DNA from: Alexandriicola marinus
Lineage (GTDB): Bacteria > Pseudomonadota > Alphaproteobacteria > Rhodobacterales > Rhodobacteraceae
DNA length: 64,000 nucleotides
Direction: 5' to 3'
NCBI RefSeq assembly: GCF_004000435.1
Contig: NZ_RBVZ01000001.1
Span: 1,095,328-1,159,327, forward strand
Shown piece after piece: positions 21,530 to 30,843 of the stretch. The translations under genes and the position numbers were made by a program. Each line of letters starts with the position of its first letter. The first letter of the stretch is position 1. The notes under the pieces are model-generated. The model made no database searches, was not told where the DNA came from, and saw only the letters and a program-made list of their open reading frames with translations.

Positions 21530-22299
21530 CTGCGCCTCCGAAAGACCAGAAGTTCGAGGATCAACACGACACTGACCGACACGAGGAACACGAGGCTGCC
21601 GATCGCATTGAGCCGGGGCGACAGGCCCGAGCGCAGCATCGACCAGATCTCGACCGGCAGCGTCACGTCGAACCGGGTCAGGAGGAAGGCGATGATGAAT
21701 TCATCCCACGACAGCGTCACCGAAAGAAAGAAGGCCGCGGCAATGGCGGGCATCAGCATCGGAACCGTCACCAGCCTGATCACCTGCGCCTCCGACGCGC
21801 CCAGATCCCGGGCCGCGCGTTCGGCATTCTGCTGCTGCGCGCCCATCGAGGCATAGATGATCGCGAATGCGATCGGCAGGTTGATCACCACATGTCCGAT
21901 GGCCGCCGTCACAAGCGACAGGCCAAGCCCCGCGCGGGTGATCACGATCAGAAGCCCGAGCCCCACGATCAGGTAGCTGACCGTCAGCGGCGCGATCAGA
22001 AGGCCGCGCATCACCGCCGATCCCGGCAGCACATGCCGGGCCAGCCCATAGGCCGCCAGAAATCCCAGCACCACCGAGACCGACGCCGCGCCGAACGCCA
22101 CCAGAAGCGAATTCAAGAGCGCGCCTGTCAGATCGTCGTCCCCGAGGATATCGCCATACCACCTGAGCGACGGCCCGTTGAAGGGCGGCACCGGAAGGCT
22201 GCCCTCCTGAAACGAGAATAGAACAAGCGTGCCGACCGGCAGGTAGATGAAGACAAAGGCGGCCAGCAGATAGGCCCATGGCAGCATGCGCAGGATCAT
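21526..22299 (-). CDS. ABC transporter permease, PotC-like
   Basis: A 257-residue inner membrane protein with about six hydrophobic helices and the EAA loop (ERAARDLGASEAQVIRLVTVPMLMP), which docks the ATPase. The form matches the second permease of spermidine/putrescine importers. It overlaps both neighbours by 4 bp, so the operon is translationally coupled. Substrate is inferred from the binding protein and the nearby ureohydrolase. Confidence 0.92.
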   Translation of the reverse strand: MILRMLPWAYLLAAFVFIYLPVGTLVLFSFQEGSLPVPPFNGPSLRWYGDILGDDDLTGALLNSLLVAFGAASVSVVLGFLAAYGLARHVLPGSAVMRGLLIAPLTVSYLIVGLGLLIVITRAGLGLSLVTAAIGHVVINLPIAFAIIYASMGAQQQNAERAARDLGASEAQVIRLVTVPMLMPAIAAAFFLSVTLSWDEFIIAFLLTRFDVTLPVEIWSMLRSGLSPRLNAIGSLVFLVSVSVVLILELLVFRRRR

Positions 22300-23147
22300 A
22301 GCCGGTCAAGCCTCAGCCAGCGGGCTGACGCGATATAGGCCAGCGTCACGATCCCCATCAGAACGATCGCCAGGGCCGAAGCCAGCGGGAAATCCGCGCG
22401 CCGGCCAAGCTGGACCATGATCACCTGCGGCACGGTCAACTCGGTGTTGCCGCCAAGGATCTGCGGCGTGACATAGTCGCCGATGCACAGCACAAAGGTC
22501 AGGAAAGCGCCGGTCACGATCCCGGGCAAGGTCAGCGGCAGGATCACGTGCCGGAAGGTCTGGAACGCGTTCGCGCCCAGATCCATCGCTGCACGGCGGT
22601 AGTTGGGCGACAGCTGGATCAGGTTGGCGTAGATCGTCAGCGTCAAGAGCATGACGAAGAAATGCACGAAGCCCGTCACGGTCGCAAAGCGTGTGTTTGC
22701 CAATGTGATAGGCTCCGAGATCAGGCCAAGGCCGATCAGCGTGTTGTTGATCATGCCCTCGCGGGCCAGAACCAGCAGCCACGCATAGGATCGCACGACA
22801 TAGGACGTCCAGAACGGCAGAATCGCCAGAAGCAGCGCCAGCCGCTGCCACCGGGCCGGCACCCGGAAGGCGATGATCCAGGCCAGCGGATAGGCCAGCA
22901 CAACCGAGACGACGGTCACCGTCACCGTGATCTCGAGCGACACCATGATGGCGCGGGCCAGATAGGCCTTTTCCGTCAGTTCGACGTAATTGGCCAGCGA
23001 CAGCCCCCAGACAAGCGTCCGGCCCTCCAGCGTGGCGAGGCTCATCGCGCCCATCACGAGGAAGGGCACGACAAAGAACGCCACCGTCCAGAGGAGAGCC
23101 GGGGCCGCAAAGCCCCAGCCCCGGATGCGCTCGGCGCGAGGGGTCAC
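22296..23147 (-). CDS. ABC transporter permease, PotB-like
   Basis: A 283-residue membrane protein with six predicted helices and the EAA-type loop (RRAAMDLGANAFQTFRHVILPLTLPG). It is the partner of the PotC-like permease. The gene starts within the stop of the binding protein gene (4-bp overlap). The N-terminal helix begins at about residue 13 after a short positive segment. Confidence 0.92.
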   Translation of the reverse strand: MTPRAERIRGWGFAAPALLWTVAFFVVPFLVMGAMSLATLEGRTLVWGLSLANYVELTEKAYLARAIMVSLEITVTVTVVSVVLAYPLAWIIAFRVPARWQRLALLLAILPFWTSYVVRSYAWLLVLAREGMINNTLIGLGLISEPITLANTRFATVTGFVHFFVMLLTLTIYANLIQLSPNYRRAAMDLGANAFQTFRHVILPLTLPGIVTGAFLTFVLCIGDYVTPQILGGNTELTVPQVIMVQLGRRADFPLASALAIVLMGIVTLAYIASARWLRLDRL

Positions 23148-24199
23148 TGCTGCAGCGTATCGAGCCAGAGGTCCTGCATCTCGATATCGAGATCGGTATC
23201 GGGCGCAGGATAGAGCTGGGTCCGGGCCAGATAATCAGCCTGGCTGTCCCACCGCAGAAGCTCCTTTTCCTCGTCGCTCAGCACGTCGCCGGCCTTGGCA
23301 TTCGCGGGCATGCCCCAGAAACAGGACGACGTGGCAAGCCGGGCCTGCCCCTCGGGGCTGACGATGTACTTGACGAATTCCAGCGCAAGATCGGGCTGTT
23401 CGGTTCCTGCGACCACGCCGATGGACTGCGCCCAGCGGACGGCGCCCTCTTCGGGGATGGTCCATGTCAGTTCGGGCTGTTCCCCGGCCAGGACGGCCGT
23501 CAGCCATTCGCCGCCGCCAACGACGATATCCACCTCGCCCGTGGCGAGGGCGGTCTGCGCCGCCACGACGCCCGCGACCGATGCTGCGCGCGAGCGCATG
23601 GTCGAGAGGACCTCTCCGATCGGGGCAAGGTCATCCATCCCGATCTCGGCGGTCGCGATGCCCTCGGCCATCGCGGCAATGCCCATCACCGGCAGGTAAT
23701 AATCGTAGATCGAGATGCGGCCGTCGTATTTCTCGGACCAGACGGTGGCGAGGCTTTCCATATCCGCCGGGTCCACCGCCTCGGAATTGTAGGAGATGGT
23801 GTTGTAGCCGAATTTCTCGGTTACCGCATAGGTCACGCCGTCAAGGGTGTTGCTCTCGGCCATGACCACTTCGGGGAAGAAATCGTCCGTGGGCAGTTCG
23901 GCCGGATCAAGCGGCGCCAGGATGCCGGCCTCGACCGCGCGAAACACGTCGATGCCGTCGATGACCAGCACGTCCCAGTCGCCGGGGCGCGATTGTTCCA
24001 GAAGCGCGAGCGCGGCGCCTGTCCCTTCGTATTCGCGCAGGTTCACCGTGACGCCGAATTCCTGCTCGAACGGCTCGATCAGGGCGGGGTCGGTGTGGTC
24101 GCACCAGACCAGAGCGTTCAGCTCCTGTGCGCTGGCGGCGCCGGCCACCCCGATGCTCAGGGCGGTGGTCGACAATAGCAAGGCAGGCAGACGGGTCAT
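23144..24199 (-). CDS. ABC transporter periplasmic binding protein, PotD/PotF-like
   Basis: With the ATG at 24199, preceded by GGGAGAA, the product is 351 residues and opens with a clear Sec signal peptide (MTRLPALLLSTTALSIGVAG, cleavage after ASA). The mature protein has the two-lobed extracellular solute-binding family pattern (family 1/8), with WCDHTDPALIEPFEQEFGVTV at the start and VKYIVSPEGQARLA near the end, as in PotD, PotF and related polyamine or opine binders. The 5' end of the longer frame would cross the divergent TetR promoter, so it is rejected. First gene of the importer operon. Confidence 0.92.
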   Translation of the reverse strand: MTRLPALLLSTTALSIGVAGAASAQELNALVWCDHTDPALIEPFEQEFGVTVNLREYEGTGAALALLEQSRPGDWDVLVIDGIDVFRAVEAGILAPLDPAELPTDDFFPEVVMAESNTLDGVTYAVTEKFGYNTISYNSEAVDPADMESLATVWSEKYDGRISIYDYYLPVMGIAAMAEGIATAEIGMDDLAPIGEVLSTMRSRAASVAGVVAAQTALATGEVDIVVGGGEWLTAVLAGEQPELTWTIPEEGAVRWAQSIGVVAGTEQPDLALEFVKYIVSPEGQARLATSSCFWGMPANAKAGDVLSDEEKELLRWDSQADYLARTQLYPAPDTDLDIEMQDLWLDTLQQ

Positions 24200-24328
24200 C
24201 TCTATTCTCCCAGATGTGGTTCGCGTTGACCGCGCTGGTCGCGGCGTCTTGTGAAAAAAGTTGAAGTCATTCATCTTTGCAGTCAACGTCATTTTTCGAT
24301 GGGTCCTCAACGCTCGGGTACGATTGCC
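24200..24328. promoter_or_regulatory. Divergent ABC importer / TetR promoter region
   Basis: About 130 bp separate the two starts. GTTGA and TCAAC form an interrupted inverted repeat with 18 bp between them, within an AT-rich stretch holding GTTGAAGTCATT and GTCAACGTCATTTTT. This is a reasonable place for the TetR operator, but the repeat is imperfect. Confidence 0.4.
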
Positions 24329-24955
24329 ATGGCCGGATTGCGCGAACGACAAAAAGCTGACCGCGAAAGACGCATTCTGGGTGCGGCAGTGACCAAATTT
24401 CGGGCAGAAGGCTATCGTTCGGTCCGAATCGAGGACCTGGCCGAGATGGCCGAGGTGTCGGTCGGCACGGTCTATAACTACTACCAGACCAAGGGCGACA
24501 TCCTGATCGCCACGGTCGCGATGGAGGTCGAGGAGGTTCTGGCCTCGGGGGCTGAGATCGTTCGCGCCCCGCCGCCCGGTGCGGAAGAGGCGTTGCTTTC
24601 GCTAATCTTTTCCTATTACGACCATTCCCTCGAATACCTGTCGAAAGAAATGTGGCGCACCGCGATGGCCCTTGCGATCGAAGCGCCCGGCACGCCCAAC
24701 GGCCGGCGCTATGCCGAACTCGACGCGCGCCTGTCGGCGCAGGTCACCGATCTGATCCGCGCGCTTCAGGCGCGGGGCGAGGTTCGTGCAGATGTCGACC
24801 CGGTGGCCATGGGGCAGCTGATCTTCAACAACCTGAACCAGATGTTCATCGAATTCGTGAAGGAGGATGACATGACGCTCGAGACTTTGCGCAGCGAGGT
24901 TGCCGCCCAGACCGCCCCCCTCGCGCGCCTGATCGCGCCGGAGGCACAGGCATGA
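24329..24955 (+). CDS. TetR-family transcriptional regulator
   Basis: About 208 residues from the ATG at 24329. The N-terminal helix-turn-helix runs RILGAAVTKFRAEG then IEDLAEMAEVSVGTVYNYY followed by KGDIL, the classic TetR pattern. The C-terminal helices would bind a small ligand. Earlier in-frame starts (GTG 24251, ATG 24299) would cover the divergent promoter and have no ribosome binding site. The stop overlaps the ureohydrolase ATG as ATGA, so the two are co-translated. It probably represses the importer and itself until a guanidino compound or polyamine is present, an inference from position. Confidence 0.88.
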   Translation: MAGLRERQKADRERRILGAAVTKFRAEGYRSVRIEDLAEMAEVSVGTVYNYYQTKGDILIATVAMEVEEVLASGAEIVRAPPPGAEEALLSLIFSYYDHSLEYLSKEMWRTAMALAIEAPGTPNGRRYAELDARLSAQVTDLIRALQARGEVRADVDPVAMGQLIFNNLNQMFIEFVKEDDMTLETLRSEVAAQTAPLARLIAPEAQA

Positions 24956-25899
24956 GCCGGTTCAACCAGCCGCTTGGCGGCAATGACATGCCGCGCTTTG
25001 GCGGCCCCGCCACGATGATGCGCCTGCCTTCGCAGGACACAGCCGAAGGGCTGGACGCCTGTTTCATCGGGATCCCGATGGATATCGGCACCTCTAACCG
25101 TCCCGGCACCCGCCTCGGGCCGCGCCAGATCCGCGATGAAAGCCGGATGATCCGGCCTTACAACATGGCAACGCGGGCTGCCCCCTTCGACAGCCTCCAG
25201 ATCGCGGATATCGGCGATGTGCCGATCAACACCTTCGATCTGAAGAAATCCGTCGACATCATCACCGAACATTACCACGAGGTTCTGTCGCACGGGACGA
25301 TCCCCCTGACACTGGGTGGCGATCACACGCTGACATGGCCGATCCTGCGCGCCATCAGGGCGCGTCACGGGCCCGTGGCCCTGATCCATGTCGATGCCCA
25401 TGCCGATATCAACGAACACATGTTCGGCGAGACCGTGGCGCATGGCTGCCCGTTCCGCCGCGCATGGGAGGATGGCTGCCTGCAAAACGACAAGGTCTTC
25501 CAGATCGGCCTGCGGGGCACAGGCTATGCGCCCGAAGATTTCGACTGGGGCCGCGACCGGGGCTGGACAGTGGTTCAGGCCGAGGAATGCTGGCACAAAT
25601 CGCTCTCCCCGCTGATGGAACGGGTGCGCGATGTGGTGGGCGATGCGCCTGTCTACCTCAGCTTCGATATCGACAGCCTCGACCCTGCCTTCGCGCCCGG
25701 CACCGGCACGGTCGAGCCCGGCGGGCTGACCACCGTTCAGGCGCTGGAAATCGTGCGCGGCTGCGCCGGGCTCAACCTTGTGGGGTGCGATCTTGTCGAA
25801 GTCTCGCCGCCCTATGATCCGACCGGCAACACCGCGCTGATCGCCGCGAACCTTCTGTTCGAGATGCTCTGCGCCCTGCCCGGGGTCACCCGCGGCTAG
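24952..25899 (+). CDS. Ureohydrolase, guanidinobutyrase/agmatinase type
   Basis: A 315-residue binuclear manganese enzyme that splits urea from a guanidino compound. Metal ligands are His125 (GGDHT), Asp148, His150 and Asp152 (DAHAD), and Asp239 and Asp241 (SFDIDSLDPAFAPG). The stretch MIRPYNMATRAAPFDSL followed by ADIGDVPINTFDL is closer to guanidinobutyrases and guanidinopropionases than to classical agmatinase. Adjacent ABC importer and TetR genes support a pathway that imports the guanidino acid or polyamine and releases urea. Which substrate is used cannot be told from sequence. Confidence 0.92.
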   Translation: MSRFNQPLGGNDMPRFGGPATMMRLPSQDTAEGLDACFIGIPMDIGTSNRPGTRLGPRQIRDESRMIRPYNMATRAAPFDSLQIADIGDVPINTFDLKKSVDIITEHYHEVLSHGTIPLTLGGDHTLTWPILRAIRARHGPVALIHVDAHADINEHMFGETVAHGCPFRRAWEDGCLQNDKVFQIGLRGTGYAPEDFDWGRDRGWTVVQAEECWHKSLSPLMERVRDVVGDAPVYLSFDIDSLDPAFAPGTGTVEPGGLTTVQALEIVRGCAGLNLVGCDLVEVSPPYDPTGNTALIAANLLFEMLCALPGVTRG

Positions 25900-25986
25900 G
25901 CCCGGCCTGATTTTCGTGGAAAGCGGCGGGACGCCGAGGCTAGGCTGGCGGCATATCCATGCAGCCGCGCCGGGGCGTCTCCCATC

Positions 25987-26910
25987 ATGCGCATCGCGAC
26001 CTTCAACCTGCAAAACCTGCGCCTGCGCCGCATCGACGGGCGGGCGCATCTCGATGGTGCGGTCGATGGCGACATGTCCCAGCCGGGCCGCTCGCGCACG
26101 ATGGACATCGCCGACCGGTGGCAGACCGCCCGCGTGATCCAGGAGGCCCGCGCCGACATTATCGCCTTGCAGGAGGTGTTCGATCTCGCGGCGCTCGATC
26201 ATCTGCATGACAGGTTCCTGCGCCGGATCGCCGGGCCGGCCTACCCCGTCCGGATTTGCCGCCCCGGCAATGACGGGCGCGGGTTGAACGTGGCGGCCAT
26301 GTCCCGGATCGCACCTGCCACCGTGCGCAGCCATGCCCATGTCACCGGCGGCGATCTGGGCCTGACCGACCTGCCCGACGCCTTGCGCGATCTACCGATC
26401 TTCAGGCGCGACTGCCTCGAGCTTGAGTTCGGCGGGCTCACCATCTTTGTCTGCCACTTCAAAGCCCCCTACCCTGATGCACAAAAGGCCCATCTTGTCC
26501 GCGAGGCCGAGGCGCGCGCCGTGCGCCGCATTATCGAGCGGCGCTTCGACCGGCCCGATCAGGCGCGCTGGATCGCGCTTGGCGATTTCAACGAACCGGC
26601 CCCCGGACAGGAGCCGGGACCAAGCGCGCTGGCACCCCTGACATCGGATTTCGCCGTCGACCTGATGGATCGGAGGCGACCGGGCGATCGCTGGACCTAC
26701 GAGGTTGCCGGGACGCATCTGCACTCCCGGCCCGACAGGATCCTCGTCTCGCCCCGTCTGGCCGAGGAATATCCCGCCGTCCGGCCCGGCATCATTCGCG
26801 CCAGCATGGGGCTGACCGGCGATGACGCGGCGATTGCCCGGAGGCCACATGCGAGCGATCACGCCCTGGTCCATGTCGATTTCCCGGGACTGCTGGACCC
26901 CGCGACGTAA
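25987..26910 (+). CDS. Endonuclease/exonuclease/phosphatase-family protein
   Basis: A 307-residue protein of the EEP fold. MRIATFNLQNLR opens the domain, Glu63 in ALQEVF is the metal ligand, GDFNEPA supplies the catalytic Asp and Asn, and ASDHALVHVDF near the end supplies the final Asp-His pair. No signal peptide is present. The family covers DNA-repair nucleases, sphingomyelinase-like and other phosphodiesterases, and nothing here chooses among them. It runs toward the PFOR-type gene cluster with only 3 bp between stops. Confidence 0.85.
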   Translation: MRIATFNLQNLRLRRIDGRAHLDGAVDGDMSQPGRSRTMDIADRWQTARVIQEARADIIALQEVFDLAALDHLHDRFLRRIAGPAYPVRICRPGNDGRGLNVAAMSRIAPATVRSHAHVTGGDLGLTDLPDALRDLPIFRRDCLELEFGGLTIFVCHFKAPYPDAQKAHLVREAEARAVRRIIERRFDRPDQARWIALGDFNEPAPGQEPGPSALAPLTSDFAVDLMDRRRPGDRWTYEVAGTHLHSRPDRILVSPRLAEEYPAVRPGIIRASMGLTGDDAAIARRPHASDHALVHVDFPGLLDPAT

Positions 26911-26913
26911 GCG

Positions 26914-28599
26914 TCAGGATTGCATCCGGATATATCCCGTCGGGCATTCCTGCGCGCAAAGCCCGCAGCCCTTGCAGTAATCCAGATCGAACAGGTAATG
27001 CGATCCGTCGCGGGCCAGTTCGACCGTCTTGATCACCGCGTTGTCGGGGCAGAAGGTCCAGCAATTGTCGCAAGCCAGGCAATTGCCGCAGGACAGGCAC
27101 CGTTGTGCCTCGGCCATCGCGGCGGCGCGCCCGATATCGCCCTCGATCTCGGTCTCGAAGGTCCGGGCCTCGACCCGCAGCTTGGGTGCCGCCACCCGCG
27201 CCGAATGGTCGTAATAGGACAGGTTCAGCTGATCCGGCGCAATCCCGACCCTGTCGCCGTCGGGCGATGCGGGCGCGCCCTCGAGTTCGGCAACCAGTGC
27301 CCTGACCGCCCGAAGCCCGTCGCCGATCGCGGCCGCCACCGTGCCGTGATCGCCGCGCGCATCGCCAAGGGCGAAAACCCGCTCCTGCGTCAGCCGGCCC
27401 GCCGGATCGCGGGGCCTCAGATAGCCGTGATCGATCAGGGCGCCCAACCCTTCGGGTGCCACTTCCTCGCCGATACAGGGGATCACCATGTCGACAGGCA
27501 GGACACGTTCCGTGCCCTCGAAACCAACGCGGTGCGCCCGGCCATCCTCGCCGCGCAGCTTGCGCAGGCTCATGACCTCGACGCCGGTGACCCGACTGCC
27601 GCGCAGGATCAGGCGGTTGATCGTCGTGTGATCGAGGATCTCGATCCCCTCCTCCAACGCCTCCTCAAGTTCACGCGGCACGACATTGATCACGTCCGAG
27701 GGGTCCGTTTCCGGCCCGGGCAGACCCGAGGCGGAGACAAGTGTCACCTGCTCGGCGCCTGCGCGTTTCATCGCGCGGCACAGATCCATCGCCGTGTTGC
27801 CGCCGCCATGCACGATGACGCGCCGCGCCTCGGGCAATTGGCCGTGATCGACGAATTCCTTGAGAAGGTTCAGCCCCTCGTGCAGATCGACGGGCACAGC
27901 GCCGTCGATGGACCACGCCTTGTTGGCCTGACATCCCGGCGCCAGAAGAACGGCGGCGTGATCGCGCTCCAGTTCGTCGAGCGTGACGTCGCGCCCCAGC
28001 CGTGCCCGCAGGTTTAGCGTGATCCCCGGCAGGTCCAGAAGGCGCGCGATCTCGGCATCCAGAACGTCGCGCGGCAGACGGGTCTGCGGAATGGCCGCGC
28101 GCAACAGGCCGCCCGCTTCGGGTGCGGCCTCGTAGATCGCGGCCCTCAGGCCTTGGCGGACGCAATGATAGGCCGCCGACAGACCCGCCGGGCCCGCCCC
28201 CACGATCGCAACCTCGGGCGCATCCGCCGCCGGCGCGGACACCGGATAGGTCCAACCCTGCCGGATCGCCTCGTCGCCAAGCCAGCGTTCGACATTGTGG
28301 ATCGCAAGCGGCGCGTCGAGTGCGGCGCGGTTGCAGGCCGTCTCGCAGGGATGGGGGCAGACCCGGCCTGTGACGGCGGGCAAGGGATTGGCCCGCACGA
28401 CTTCGCGCCACGCGCCCTCGGCGTCGCCTTCCTGCAGACGGGCGAACCAGGCCTGCTGGTCTTCGCCCGCCGGGCAGGACGCGGCACAGGGCGCCGTGGC
28501 ATGAACATGAACGGGCGCCTCGCCCGACCGCCAGTTGCCGGTCTTGAAATCGAGCGAGGTTCCGGGCCGTGCATAGGCCCCACGTGTCAGGATCACCAT
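26914..28599 (-). CDS. GltD-like flavoprotein fused to PFOR delta ferredoxin
   Basis: From the ATG at 28599 (GGGGAGAG before it) the product is 561 residues. The N-terminus has GltD-type cysteines CAASCPAG and CPHPCETACNRA for a 4Fe-4S cluster. A dinucleotide fold with VGAGPAGLSAAYH near residue 160 binds FAD, and HGGGNTAMD near 290 binds NAD(P)H. The last about 70 residues are a two-cluster ferredoxin (CLSCGNCLACDNCWTFCP and CKGCGLCAQECP). Genes for the gamma, alpha and beta subunits precede it directly. The fusion would carry electrons between the 2-oxoacid oxidoreductase and NAD(P), as in phenylglyoxylate:NAD+ oxidoreductase. The direction of flow is inferred. Confidence 0.9.
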   Translation of the reverse strand: MVILTRGAYARPGTSLDFKTGNWRSGEAPVHVHATAPCAASCPAGEDQQAWFARLQEGDAEGAWREVVRANPLPAVTGRVCPHPCETACNRAALDAPLAIHNVERWLGDEAIRQGWTYPVSAPAADAPEVAIVGAGPAGLSAAYHCVRQGLRAAIYEAAPEAGGLLRAAIPQTRLPRDVLDAEIARLLDLPGITLNLRARLGRDVTLDELERDHAAVLLAPGCQANKAWSIDGAVPVDLHEGLNLLKEFVDHGQLPEARRVIVHGGGNTAMDLCRAMKRAGAEQVTLVSASGLPGPETDPSDVINVVPRELEEALEEGIEILDHTTINRLILRGSRVTGVEVMSLRKLRGEDGRAHRVGFEGTERVLPVDMVIPCIGEEVAPEGLGALIDHGYLRPRDPAGRLTQERVFALGDARGDHGTVAAAIGDGLRAVRALVAELEGAPASPDGDRVGIAPDQLNLSYYDHSARVAAPKLRVEARTFETEIEGDIGRAAAMAEAQRCLSCGNCLACDNCWTFCPDNAVIKTVELARDGSHYLFDLDYCKGCGLCAQECPTGYIRMQS

Positions 28600-28600
28600 G

Positions 28601-29668
28601 TCACACTCTCCCCGCCGGATGGCCACCCCGTCCGACCGACGAACTGGCCTGCGTATCGCCGGCGTCGGGCGTATCGCCGCGCAAGCCGAAGGTCTGGATG
28701 TTATGGTCGGCCAGCGCCTGAAGATGCGCCCGTTCTTCTTCGGCGCGGGCATCGTCGGGGGTCATCAGATGCGAAAAGCGGCCCTGCAACTCAAGGTAAT
28801 CGGTGACCGGACGCACCTTGCGGATCGGCATCACGTTGGTGACCGCCCCACGTTCGATCTCGACCAGAGGAAAGAGCCCGCATTCCACGCCCCGCCGTGC
28901 GACCTCGATCGTCAGGGCGCTGTCGTGTCGCCAGCCCAAGGGGCACGGGCTGTGGATCACGAGGAACGTCGGCCCCTCGATCCCCATCGCATACCGGACC
29001 TTGCGTTGCAGATCGGCCGGATAGGCGACCGAGGCCGCCGCCGCATAGGGGATGTGATGGGCGGCGACGATGGCCAGAAGATCTTTTTTCAAATGGCGTT
29101 TGCCCATCCGCTCCTTGCCTGCGGGCGAGGTGGTCGTGGTGGCCGCATGCGGCGTCGAGGAGGATCGCTGGATCCCGGTATTCATGTAGGCTTCGTTGTC
29201 GTAGCAGACGTAAAGGACGTTGTGATACCGCTCCAGCATGCCCGAAAGGGCCTGAAACCCGATGTCATAGGTTCCGCCATCGCCGCCGAAGGCGAGAACC
29301 TTGGTGTTCTTGCCCTTGGCCTTCATGGCGGCTTCCATGCCCGAGGCGATGGCCCCGGCGTTCTCGAACAGGGAATGCATCCATGGCACCCGCCAGGAGG
29401 ATTGCGGCCAGGCCGTGGTAAAGACCTCGAGGCACCCGGTCGCGTTGGCGATCATGACATCGGGGCCCGCGCATTCCGTCACCAGCCGCGCGGCCAGCGC
29501 CTCTCCGCAACCCTGACAGGCGCGGTGCCCGCTCTCAAGTCCGCGAAACCGGGGTTGCGCCTCGCGTGGCGTAAGTTCCTTTTGGTCTGCCCCGGGCGGG
29601 AGGGGTTCGCGCCCGAACTTCCGGCGCAATTCATCAAGCCGTTCGCCCCTTGGATCATGCTCGGCCAT
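28601..29668 (-). CDS. 2-oxoacid:acceptor oxidoreductase, beta subunit (PorB-like)
   Basis: A 355-residue thiamine-diphosphate domain protein. CQGCGEAL near residue 51 begins the Fe-S cysteines, and GGDGGTYDIG followed by NEAYMNTG binds the ThDP-magnesium. The C-terminal about 60 residues are a charged tail. Its ATG overlaps the alpha subunit stop by one base, and its own stop sits 1 bp before the flavoprotein start, so the four subunits form one operon. The enzyme decarboxylates a 2-oxoacid to acyl-CoA; the acid is not determined. Confidence 0.93.
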   Translation of the reverse strand: MAEHDPRGERLDELRRKFGREPLPPGADQKELTPREAQPRFRGLESGHRACQGCGEALAARLVTECAGPDVMIANATGCLEVFTTAWPQSSWRVPWMHSLFENAGAIASGMEAAMKAKGKNTKVLAFGGDGGTYDIGFQALSGMLERYHNVLYVCYDNEAYMNTGIQRSSSTPHAATTTTSPAGKERMGKRHLKKDLLAIVAAHHIPYAAAASVAYPADLQRKVRYAMGIEGPTFLVIHSPCPLGWRHDSALTIEVARRGVECGLFPLVEIERGAVTNVMPIRKVRPVTDYLELQGRFSHLMTPDDARAEEERAHLQALADHNIQTFGLRGDTPDAGDTQASSSVGRGGHPAGRV

Positions 29669-30843
29669 CAGCGGTCCTCCGGATCGAGTTTCGTCAGATC
29701 GGCATCAAAGACCGAGAAGGCCGGCCCGTCGGGATCGGCGACAGCCGTCATCAGGTCGGCGTAGATCGTCTCGGGGATGTCGCGGCCACCCAGCCCCAGC
29801 GCGTGATTGTGGATGCGCGGCGCATCGGGCGCACCGGCCAGGACGGCGGCCACCTCGGTGCCCACGACACCGCCAAGACCGGGCGAGATCGCGCGATCGA
29901 TCACGATCAGATGCTCCAGCCCCGCACAGGCGGCGCGCAACGCAGCGGCGGGGAACGGGCGAAACGCGCGCAACTTGATCAGCCGGGCGCGGCCCGCCTG
30001 CGCGCCCGCATGTTCCATCCCGGTCTCGAGCGTGCCGAAGGTCGAACCCATCGCAAGGATGCCGATCTTCGCCTCCGGATCGCCCGCCACCTCCACGAGC
30101 CCGCCACCCCGACGGCCCGTCATCGCGTGCCAATCGTCATCGACCGTTTCGATCACGTCGAGCGCGCGGATCATCGCCGCATGGTGACTATGGCGCACCT
30201 CGGCAAAGAAGTCGGGCGACACCAGAGTGCCCAGCGATTTCGGGTCGGACGGATCGAGCCTGCGGTCGAATTCAAGCGGTGGCAGCCAGCCGTCGATGTC
30301 GGTCTGATCGGGCATCTCGATGGGTTCGAGCGTATGGGTCAGAACAAAACCGTCCATGCAGACCATGACCGGCAGTTCCGTCTCCTGCGAAATGCGGAAT
30401 GCCTGGATCGTGGTGTCGACGGCCTCCTGATTGTCGGCGCAATGCAGCTGGATCCATCCGCAATCGCGCACCGCCATGGAATCGCTGTGATCGTTCCAGA
30501 TCGACAGGGGCGCCGAGACTGCACGATTGGCCACCGTCATGACAAGCGGCACCCGCATGCCCGAGATGTTGAACAGAACCTCGGCCATCAGAAGAACGCC
30601 CTGACTGGCGGTCGCCGTATAGGCCCGCGCGCCGGTGGCCGCGGCCCCCAGAACGACCGAGGCGGCCGAGAACTCGCTCTCGACGCTGACGAATTCGGTA
30701 TGCATCTCGCCTTCGGCCACGAGCCGCGACAGCGCCTCGACGATGTGGGTCTGGGGCGTGATCGGATAGGCCGCGACGACATCGGGCCGGCACATGGCCA
30801 CCGCACGGGCGATGGCCTGGCTTCCTTCGATGGCTTCAAGCAT
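29668..30843 (-). CDS. 2-oxoacid:acceptor oxidoreductase, alpha subunit (PorA-like)
   Basis: From the ATG at 30843 (AAGGAG 7 bp before) the protein is 391 residues. It begins MLEAIEGSQAIARA like other PFOR alpha chains, with YPITPQTHIVEAL for pyrimidine-domain contacts, SEFSAASVVLGAA and ATASQGVLLMAE. The longer frame would overlap the gamma gene more deeply and lacks a site. Its start overlaps the gamma stop by 8 bp. Confidence 0.93.
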   Translation of the reverse strand: MLEAIEGSQAIARAVAMCRPDVVAAYPITPQTHIVEALSRLVAEGEMHTEFVSVESEFSAASVVLGAAATGARAYTATASQGVLLMAEVLFNISGMRVPLVMTVANRAVSAPLSIWNDHSDSMAVRDCGWIQLHCADNQEAVDTTIQAFRISQETELPVMVCMDGFVLTHTLEPIEMPDQTDIDGWLPPLEFDRRLDPSDPKSLGTLVSPDFFAEVRHSHHAAMIRALDVIETVDDDWHAMTGRRGGGLVEVAGDPEAKIGILAMGSTFGTLETGMEHAGAQAGRARLIKLRAFRPFPAAALRAACAGLEHLIVIDRAISPGLGGVVGTEVAAVLAGAPDAPRIHNHALGLGGRDIPETIYADLMTAVADPDGPAFSVFDADLTKLDPEDR

